DNA of 64,000 bases from Bemisia tabaci. Lineage: Eukaryota > Arthropoda > Insecta > Hemiptera > Aleyrodidae. Every line of letters begins with the position of its first letter. The stretch's first letter is position 1. Under the pieces are notes generated by a model. It ran no database searches. It saw only the letters and a list, made by a program, of their open reading frames with translations, and was not told the origin of the DNA. The stretch is taken from assembly GCF_918797505.1 (NCBI RefSeq), contig NC_092793.1, positions 42,954,243 to 43,018,242 of the forward strand, written 5' to 3'. A program made the position numbers and the translations under genes. This document shows positions 55,189-64,000 of the stretch, in pieces.

Positions 55189-58100
55189 AGAAATTTCGTA
55201 ACTCATTACCGACACAAGATAGGGCTAAGTACCTACCGAATAATTTACACAGAGCCCAAGTAGCATTTTTCAACGGAAAAATCGCGATTTGTTGCGATTT
55301 TGTAGGCGATAAATCGCTAAGATCATCAACATCTGAGCGATTATCCTCGATATTGTTGCAATAAAATCGCGATTCCATAGCCCGGCAATTTATTGCGATA
55401 TTATCGTAACAAAAACCGCGATACATGGCGATTTAATCTCGATTTTATCGACGAAAATTGATCGCGATTTTATTGAACAAAAAATTGCGATGCACAGCGA
55501 TTTAATCGCCGTAAATCGCAGTTTTTTATTCGATAATATTGCGATAATCAACCGATAAAATCGTTATTTATCGCGATCACTGTTCCTTGGGCAGTTGGAG
55601 ATTTCCAACAGGACACCTACCCGATTTTTTAAAAAATGCGAGTCAGGTATGTATATTTTGGCTCTGGGGTACGGATACATTGATCCTGAAATATTTTATG
55701 GCAAACTAGAATCCCATAGGTGATAATGCATCTTTGCCCGTGCATGCGACTTATTTAATTGACTAAAGCATGGTTTTTAGTGAGCGGGAAGTTCGAACGG
55801 ACGTACCTACACGAAGAAACGCAATTTAAGTACCTATTTCTGGCTATGAGTTGAATTTGGAAAGCTTTATTGCGCCCATCATTGTCGCGGGGTCATAACG
55901 AGGGGTTGCGCGCCCCCGCTCATGCGACTCGCGCGCCCATGGTGTTTGCTCCTATATCTACTAAACGGTTGATTTTCAGGTAAAGTGGATGAAATTTCGG
56001 ACCTACGGAACATAATTCGACATTTTCAGTCGGAAATGACTCTTTAAAAATATGAAATGACCTTTTTCCGACATGCGCCCTTTTCGCCCCTTGGGCGGCG
56101 GGTAAAATTTTTCTTTAATTTTTTTTTCCAAAAAAGCAGGTGTGTTTTTACATCACATAGAAACCTTTGAGAGGTTGACCAACTTGAAATTCACAAATTT
56201 AAAAAATAAGGGACACCCTGACAGGGAAGTTCGAACGGACGTACCTACACGAAGAAACGCAATTTAAGTACCTATTTCTGGCCATGAGTTGAATTTGGAA
56301 AGCTTTATTGCGCCCATCATGTTTAACGTGGAATGTCACTGAGAAAACGAATACTGTGCTGCTAAGGTTCGTGCCCTGTCTAGTGGTCTGTTGTTCTTCA
56401 AACCGCCATTAAAACACAATTTACGATGAATCAAAATGTATGCTGCATACTACTTACCTAATATAGCCATGCACATTAATGAGACAAAGCAACGGGCCTG
56501 CTGTGCCGTTTTTTTTTATTGTCTTAATCGAAAGAACTAAGGCTCCTGATGTCACAGGAATTTTTCCGGAGTTTCTTGATCACTGAAAACCCTAAAAAAT
56601 TCAACTTAAAGACGCCTGCGTCATTCCACGTCAAGTGTACCCGGCTCGGAACACGACCCCCTCCGATCTGGCTGAAAATTGGTATACGAGGCCTTCACAT
56701 CATTCTAAGAAACTGAATTGAAGGGTTTTCCTATCCGACGCCCCGTTCGCGAGATATCGACCCCCAAACATGGGGTGAATTTTAGCGATATTCAAAAAAG
56801 CCCGTTTTAGCGATTCTCATTTTCTCGACTTCCTTCTCTTCGACTCTCCGTAGCGAGACTCTGTATCAATCCATCATACTTTGAAAGAATGTTTCTAGGC
56901 CAATATTTCATGTAGACTCTGAATATGCCATCGAAATTGAGCTAAAAGTTATTTAAATGACCGTAACTTAGGGTTTTTCAAAATTTACTATTTTTTCGCC
57001 ATTCAATGTTCAAACTGAATTATCTAAAAAACAGTCGCTCCGATTTTCGATTTTTTTTATACTTCAAGCTTCAGATATATACTTTTGGTAAATATACTTT
57101 TTTCAATTGCTATCGGACGGTTAAGGGCCTAAAAAAATTCAAATAGGCCAAAAAAGGTAAAAAATTGGTAAAAAAAGACGATTTTTTACATGTTAATCCA
57201 AATATTTCGATAATGGACGCTTTAATTATCGATATTTTCCCCAGTTTACCCTCTTAGATGTATAACATCAAACTTTCAACGCTTTTCATACATTCACCGA
57301 TCGATTAACGGCCTGAGGGAAACCGGAAACCGACCAAAAATCCTCGTTTACGCAAAAAGGCGATTTTTCACGCGGTAACCGATGCATTCCATGGATTGTA
57401 ACTGCAATTTCCAATTTTCTCTCTCCATTTCAACCTTAAGGTGTACACTTACGAGTAATAAACACTTACTAACGTGCATCGATAGGGCAAGTATCTAAAC
57501 GGAAATGAAAACCGGGCGGAATTGCTCAAAAATGACGGGAAAAGGCGACTTATCGCATAGTCAGGGGAGCATGTGTTCGAAAATTACGTCCCGTTTGCAC
57601 GTTTGTGATGCAAGTTTACTCTCTTCGTTTTGGTCCCTAGAATGAGAAAATCTTTGCAAGACTCTCCGATTTTGATGCCAAGGCTCCCAAAAACAAGATG
57701 GCGGCCAATGGAAGCTGAAATTGAAACGTTGGTAAAACGGCACAAAACGTCAAGAGAGGTGTCGAAATGTGGAGGTGTGTTTAAATTTGTGAATTTCAAG
57801 TTGGTCAACCTCTCAAAGGTTTCTGTGTGATGTAAAAACACACCTGCTTTTTTGGAAAAAAAAATTAAAGAAAAATTTTACCCGCCGCCCAAGGGGCGAA
57901 AAGGGCGCATGTCGGAAAAAGGTCATTTCATATTTTTAAAGAGTCATTTCCGACTGAAAATGTCGAATTATGTTCCGTAGGTCCGAAATTTCATCCACTT
58001 TACCTGAAAATCAACCGTTTAGTAGATATAGGAGCAAACACCATGGGCGCGCGAGTCGCATGAGCGGGGGCGCGCAACCCCTCGTTATGACCCCGCGACA

Positions 58101-58795
58101 ATGATGGGCGCAATAAAGCTTTCCAAATTCAACTCATAGCCAGAAATAGGTACTTAAATTGCGTTTCTTCGTGTAGGTACGTCCGTTCGAACTTCCCGCT
58201 CACTAAAAACCATGCTTTAGTCAATTAAATAAGTCGCATGCACGGGCAAAGATGCATTATCACCTATGGGATTCTAGTTTGCCATAAAATATTTCAGGAT
58301 CAATGTATCCGTACCCCAGAGCCAAAATATACATACCTGACTCGCATTTTTTAAAAAATCGGGTAGGTGTCCTGTTGGAAATCTCCAACTGCCCAAGGAA
58401 CAGTGATCGCGATAAATAACGATTTTATCGGTTGATTATCGCAATATTATCGAATAAAAAACTGCGATTTACGGCGATTAAATCGCTGTGCATCGCAATT
58501 TTTTGTTCAATAAAATCGCGATCAATTTTCGTCGATAAAATCGAGATTAAATCGCCATGTATCGCGGTTTTTGTTACGATAATATCGCAATAAATTGCCG
58601 GGCTATGGAATCGCGATTTTATTGCAACAATATCGAGGATAATCGCTCAGATGTTGATGATCTTAGCGATTTATCGCCTACAAAATCGCAACAAATCGCG
58701 ATTTTTCCGTTGAAAAATGCTACTTGGGCTCTGTGTAAATTATTCGGTAGGTACTTAGCCCTATCTTGTGTCGGGAAGGAGTTATGAAATTTCAA
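55189..58795. repeat. Long palindrome (arms about 1.0 kb, spacer 1.6 kb)
   Basis: The arms 55189-56203 and 57778-58795 are inverse and highly similar. Each contains the same MITE (55255-55591; 58395-58731), so the MITE was present before the inverted duplication. The spacer 56204-57777 carries a direct repeat of the arm sequence gggaagttcgaacggacgta near 56224 and no gene. Confidence 0.8.
55255..55591. mobile_element. Word-array MITE with CCCAAGTAGCA end (TCGCGATTTTATCG words)
   Basis: Begins CCCAAGTAGCATTTTTCAAC and ends in TGTTCCTTGGG. The interior is made of atcgcgatttattgcgat / gcgattttatcg words. The inverse copy lies at 58395-58731. It shares its termini but not its interior with 8363-8708. 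Confidence 0.65.
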
Positions 58796-60122
58796 AAATT
58801 GCGATTTACATTGAAACCAATAGGGCCGATGCACGGTTTACTCCCGAGATCTCAGAATGACTGAAATGGAGTTGGATACCTTTTGACCCAGGGGCCCTGG
58901 TATGATAATGTCGTCACTTTAGCAGTCTGTTACGATAAATCATCCCCGCCCACCTTTGAAAGTGAAAAAGAAGCGCTTCCAAACACAAAAAAATGAAATT
59001 TGCTAATTTAGAAAGTTTCCATCCACAGTATTACAGAATTTTCCAGTTCCTCCATAAAATCATTTTTAAGAACTTTGTACATATCTTCTGAACTGTCCAA
59101 CAGAAACTTATCGGAACGTTCTCGATCCGGTTTTATCGTTGTTAGCGAAGGCAGAGAAGACTGGAGAATAGGGAGAGACTTATGTAACAGATGAGTCTCT
59201 TAATATTGAGTTTGCGTAAAGGGTGGGGGGGGGGGAGGAAAGGCTTTGAAATTTTTTACCAAAATAGTGTAAGGTTAGCTCATAAAATACGGAGACGGTA
59301 TTGAATCTAAGAAATCGAACCATCCGGTCGAACGCTTCTCTATAATTGCTTCGTTTCTGCAGCCGTTTCAGTTGTCATGGCGACATTCTGTGGGGTGGGT
59401 GATGCAATGTTGCGAAAACGTGAACTGATTGGTTGGTTTTGACTTCACGTTTTCCTCCTCCTTTCTATCGATTACCCGCCATTATGATCTCATGTATCCC
59501 ATTCCTGAGCACAGTTCACCCCCTCTACTTTTCTGTACCCCACAATGCACGTTTGGCTAATTCTCTTTCCTTCCCGCCTACCTCTTTCCTCCCTCCCCCC
59601 CCCCCTCTCTGACTTTCTTCGAATAGCCATCCGTCTCCTCATTCATATCTCACTCATTCTCGCATTTCACCAAACTATTTCTCGAGCGTACCTATATTCT
59701 TCGCTTTTTCTTACCCCTCAGAATGTCATCGGAGTCTTCGATCTTAATGTTTTGAGTAGGTAGGTATCAAAGGCTACATCTGTGTTAAAATAAATGGGAA
59801 GACACAATAAACTAGGTAACCAACTTTGTTTGATATTTCACTGACGACAAGCTTTATTCTTCTAAGTTACAGGCTTTACACAAGATAGGTACATATAGGC
59901 CGTGTTTTACGCATATACACACCAACATCTTAGTCCCTCAGTCTAAACGACTCCTTACTTTTTTTGAATTTTCAAAAGAAAAGAAGATTGTAGAAAAAAG
60001 CACATATGCAGAGATTCTTGTTTTTTTGTTGAAGAAAAGCTCCTCTTACAATTCGACCACTACTAACGATAAACAGGGTGTCCGAATTGTCCCAACAGTC
60101 CATTGGCAACTTTTGAACGGTT
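58796..60122. other. Intergenic, no gene seen
   Basis: 1.3 kb with a G-rich run near 59222-59236 and a C-rich run near 59596-59607. Short frames only. Confidence 0.4.
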
Positions 60123-63100
60123 AGAGATAGAAAAACGAAACTTTTAGACCGTGGGCCAGCAAAGGGTAACCCCCCCCCCCCCCCCCGTGGGAATTTTGAA
60201 GATGGTGATTTTTTTTGAAGCTCTCAACTAGTAGAATAAGATTTTTCTTGTTTACGCGAATTCTATCGTGGTAGGAAGCCCCCCCCCTAAACCCCCCAAA
60301 ATTGCTCAGATTTCCGAACTTTTCCGCGAATTTGCCCATTTTTCTCGAAAAGGCTTGATTTTAGGGCAAAACTCCACGTTACCATTCTGAAAGCTCGTGA
60401 AAGAGCCGTAAGCAAAAACGACATTTTTCGCCCCCCCCCCCCCACTAAAACTTATTCAAACTTCGTCTATCAGTTACTAATACTGGAGCGCTTCTTTCCC
60501 CAAATTTTCAGACCCCCAAAAAATTTTGGGGGGCGCTAGGGGGGGTGGAAGTCAAAACCTGTAACCATCAATATCTTTCGAACGAAACAAGATATTGAGG
60601 CCCGGTTTGAACAAAAAATCGTCTAAAATTGCATACTTTAAGATTCTAGAGGTCAAAATCCCAAAATTAAATTTTTAACTTAACTTATGTGCTTTTTTTC
60701 AGTTTCTGAGGAAAAACAATTTCTTTTAAACAGATTAAACTGAAATTTCACATTTTTTGATTTGAACCAAAACCAGTTTTTTAAATTGTTCGTCTTTTTC
60801 CGCATCCAACGAGTGGTCGTATAAGCTGGGGAACCGAACGGTTTCGGGGTTATGATCGATTGAAGTTTCCGCTCAACGCGCGCCGACCGATTTTTGCGCG
60901 CAAAAAAGTCGGATTTGACTGTTATTAGATCACATTTAATGTTCAAACTGAGCAAAATGCATTATTAGGGACTCTTGAGGGTCGCTGAGTCCAGAAATTA
61001 CAGATACTTCCAAAAAATTCACGTTTTTAAAATTACAGCTCTGTACAGGACCACTGAGCGGCCGGTCGGCGCTCAGTGGGCCTCTAAAATAGCGCTACGG
61101 AGCTGTAATTTTAAAACGTGAATTTTTTGGAAGTATCTGTAACTGGACTCAGCGACCCTCAAGAGTCCCTAATAATGCATTTTGCTCAGTTTGAACATTC
61201 AATCTGATCTAATAACAGTCAAATCCGACTTTTTTGCGCGCAAAAATCGGTCTGCGCGCGTTGAGCGGAAACTTCAATTGATCAAAACTCCGAAACCATT
61301 CGGTTCCCCAGCTTATACGACCACTCGTTGGATGCGGAAAAAGACGAACAATTTAAAAAACTGGTTTTGGTTCAAATCAAAAAATGTGAAATTTCAGTTT
61401 AATCTGTTTAAAAGAAATTGTTTTTCCTCAGAAACTGAAAAAAAGCACATAAGTTAAGTTAAAAATTTAATTTTGGGATTTTGACCTCTAGAATCTTAAA
61501 GTATGCAATTTTAGACGATTTTTTGTTCAAACCGGGCCTCAATATCTTGTTTCGTTCGAAAGATATTCATGGTTACAGGTTTTGACTTCCACCCCCCCCT
61601 AGCGCCCCCCAAAATTTTTTGGGGGTCTGAAAATTTGGGGAAAGAAGCGCTCCAGTATTAGTAACTGATAGACGAAGTTTGAATAATTTTTAGTGGGGGG
61701 GGGGCGAAAAATGTCGTTTTTGCATACAGTTCTTTTGGTCTAGAGAAGTTATAAGTGATTTTGGCCATTACTCGCGGTCCCCCAAAATGGGGGAGCTTAA
61801 AATGTCAAAATATCTCAAATTTCCGCGAAAATGACCGTTTCGCCGCGATTTCTCGCCAATAACGCGGAGAAGGTTGGTAATATCGTAAAATTGTTTATCC
61901 CTAAAATGATAGAGCATTAATTTTTTTATTCGAGGGGCGGCCTAACCCCTCGTGGGGGGGAGGGGGGCCCCCAGCAGTACCCACCCTATAAAAACCGTCA
62001 AGATTGGCCGCTTCCTTAAAGTAGCGTTATGCGCAAAGAGAGCGGCAAAATGAAAACAAGTGGCGTTTGTTCTGAGAGAACATCAGTGTGACTTTTTGTG
62101 GGAGGTGACAGGGGGGAGGGAGGTACATCCTCCTCCCTCCCCCTCCCCCTCCCCCTCCCCCCAAAAAATAATCACGAAAAACGATAATAAAACGCGAAAA
62201 TTCCTCTTTGTAAGACGACTTTCAGGGCTTGTCATTACACGTTTACACTAACATAATTTAACGAGGGGGGGAGGGGAGAAGGGTTTATCCTCCCCCCTCC
62301 TCTTCCACCCCTCCCCTCCCCCACATAAATAATCACGAAAAAATTTAAATAAACGCGAAAATGCCATATTCTAAAGGGCGACTTTCAGGGCGTGTCATTG
62401 TCACGGTCAAACTAATATAATTTAATGAGGGGAGGGGGGGGGGCGTTAGACATCTTAGCCTCCCCAGCCAACATTAAAAGAGGGTGGGGGAGGGGTAATT
62501 TAAAAACGTCACTTGCTGAATAATAGGAGGGACGGGGAAACCTAGCTGCAGTAGGAGAATTTCGTTAAATTATGTTAGTGTAAACGTGTAATGACAAGCC
62601 CTGAAAGTCGTCTTACAAAGAGGAATTTTCGCGTTTAATTATCGTTTTTCGTGATTATTTTTTGGGGGGAGGGGGAGGGAGGAGGATGTACCTCCCTTCC
62701 CCCTGTCACCTCCCACAAAAAGTCACACTGATGTTCTCTCAGAACAAACGCCACTTGTTTTCATTTTGCCGCTCATCTTTGCGCATAACGCTACTTTAAG
62801 GAAGCGGCCAATCTTGACGGTCTTCATAGGGTGGGTACTGCTGGGGGCCCCCTCCCTCCCCCCACGAGGGGTTAGGCCGCCCCTTGAATAAAAAATTAAT
62901 GCTCTATCATTTTAGGGATAAACAATTTTACGATATTACCAACCTTCTCCGCGTTATTGGCGAGAAATCTCGGTGAAACGGTCATTTTCGCGGAAATTTA
63001 AGATATTTTGACATTTTAAGTTCCCCAATTTTGGGGGACCGCGAGTAATGGCCAAAATCACTTATAACTTTGCTAGACCAAAATTTCACGAGCTTTCAGA

Positions 63101-63355
63101 ATGGTTATGTGAAGTTTTGCCCTAAAATCAAGCCTTTTCGAAAAAAATGGGAAAATTCGCGGAAAAGTTCGGAATTCTGAGCAATTTTGGGGGGTTTAGG
63201 GGGGGCTTACTCCCACGATAGAATTCGCGTAAACAAGAAAAATCTTATTCTACTAGTCGAGAGCTTCAAAAAATCACCATCTTCAAAATTCCCACGGGGG
63301 GGAGGGTTACCCCTTGCTGGCCCACGGTCTATTTAGGACTATTTCTATCTTAAAG
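60123..63355. mobile_element. Palindrome with a nested palindrome in its left arm
   Basis: The left arm (60123-60402 plus 61733-62240) is inverse to the right arm (about 62560-63355), sharing taccccttgctggcccacgg-type and cgcgaaaatgaccgtttcgc words. The centre (62240-62560) has C/G-rich runs such as (ccctcc)n near 62130-62160. Coding capacity is nil. The insertion at 60403-61732 interrupts only the left arm. Confidence 0.8.
60403..61732. mobile_element. Nested palindromic element (1.33 kb)
   Basis: Ends gagccgtaagcaaaaacgac and its near complement (gtcgtttttgcatacagttc). The arms 60403-61045 and 61085-61732 are nearly identical inverse copies (mirrored KSDFFARKNRSARVE frames, no domain). Homology of the outer arm stops exactly at both borders, so it is an insertion. 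Confidence 0.8.
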
Positions 63356-63718
63356 GGGACCATCTTCCAGAGGGCTCAAAACTTTTGTCAGTCCCTCGGG
63401 GGGGGGGGGGGGAGCCTCGCCCCCAAATTTTTTTCCAAATGGTAACCGCTTTTTTGTGATACATCATTAGAAAGTACATAAAAAACTAAGAATTTTGGTG
63501 CAATCCGCAGATCGATAGGTATCTTAATTTTTGACCGAGTCATAGGTCAAAGGTCAAATTTGAACTTTCTTAAAAAAATCATAGGTCCGGTTCAAATTAC
63601 CGAAGAGAAAAAAATAAGACGGGAAAATCTACCAAAGTTTAAGCACTTTTAAGTAAAAATCACTTAAATTTGAAGGGGGGGGGGAGTTCGGACCCTCAAA
63701 TACGTCAGTTCAAAGGTC

Positions 63719-63987
63719 ATACGATTTTTCCGCGAAATGAGCCAATTTCCCCTTACTTTCCCTTAAAATTATCTCGGTAAGTTCAAAGTCAGTTCAACAT
63801 TACGTTTACAAGTCCCCAAGTTTAAAAAAAACGAAATTTAATCGGTTAAATTTCATCACCTTAAATTTCGTTTTTTGAACTTTGCCCAAAATTTGAGGAC
63901 TTGTAAACGCAATATGATTTTGAACTTACCGAGATAATTTTGAGGGAAATTAAGGGGAAATTGGCTCATTTCGCGGAAAAATCGTAT
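63719..63987. repeat. Short palindrome at window end
   Basis: The arms 63719-63838 and 63863-63987 are inverse (atacgatttttccgcgaaat at the left end). They may be the core of another foldback element extending past the window. Confidence 0.65.
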
Positions 63988-64000
63988 GAACTATGAGCTG

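Noticed and set aside
60680..61457. Paired 91-residue frames
   Set aside because: Mirrored arms of the nested palindrome; no domain.

Overview
The window looks like animal, most probably insect, nuclear DNA. The best single argument is the 3' coding exon of the photoreceptor transcription factor gene glass (minus strand, 11980-12987), with an AG splice acceptor just upstream. Almost everything else is mobile DNA: a Maverick/Polinton, a hAT-like insertion, Helitron 3' ends, many MITE-like elements and an unusual number of long palindromes. A hemipteran is my guess from the style of the repeats; I could not test it. I see no rRNA, no confident tRNA, no CRISPR array and no bacterial gene organisation.

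Layout. 1-11800: repeats only (a word-array element, palindromes at 1155-2669 and 4975-6261, MITEs, and a TA-flanked element at 8791-11773 ending about 75 bp from the glass reading frame). 11848-12987: glass, whose TGA stop is followed by 43 further in-frame codons. 13000-16670: repeats, including a Helitron 3' end. 16673-36313: a Maverick/Polinton with long terminal inverted repeats. 36340-52030: nested elements, including a 7.9 kb inverted-repeat element, a TA-flanked 6.3 kb element, a decayed gene with a Cys-rich tail, and a second Helitron end. 52100-55050: a second decayed gene and a repeat split by an insertion with a 7-bp target duplication. 55189-58795, 60123-63355 (holding another palindrome) and 63719-63987: palindromes.

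Maverick gene plan. Minus-strand block from the left end: integrase with chromodomain, two paralogous fibre-like/coiled-coil proteins, a DUF8207-like protein and the packaging ATPase. From a divergent promoter with a TATA box, a plus-strand morphogenesis block follows: PLA2-domain protein, adenain-like protease, penton-like minor capsid protein, a small protein and the double-jelly-roll major capsid protein. A minus-strand replication block holds a small ssDNA-binding-like protein, a conserved unknown protein and protein-primed DNA polymerase B. Two short plus-strand genes lie before the right terminal repeat. This is the gene set of virus-like Polintons (adintovirus-like). The copy is dead. 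The polymerase has two nonsense codons and an inverted duplication. The major capsid gene has a nonsense codon, the minor capsid and the conserved unknown gene each have a frameshift, and a hAT-like element splits the last gene. The integrase, ATPase, protease and PLA2 frames remain open.

The observations I would check first are the in-frame extension after the glass stop, a set of MITE-like elements sharing CCC..GTAGCA-type ends but filled with different palindromic words, and the palindrome that duplicated part of polB in inverted orientation.
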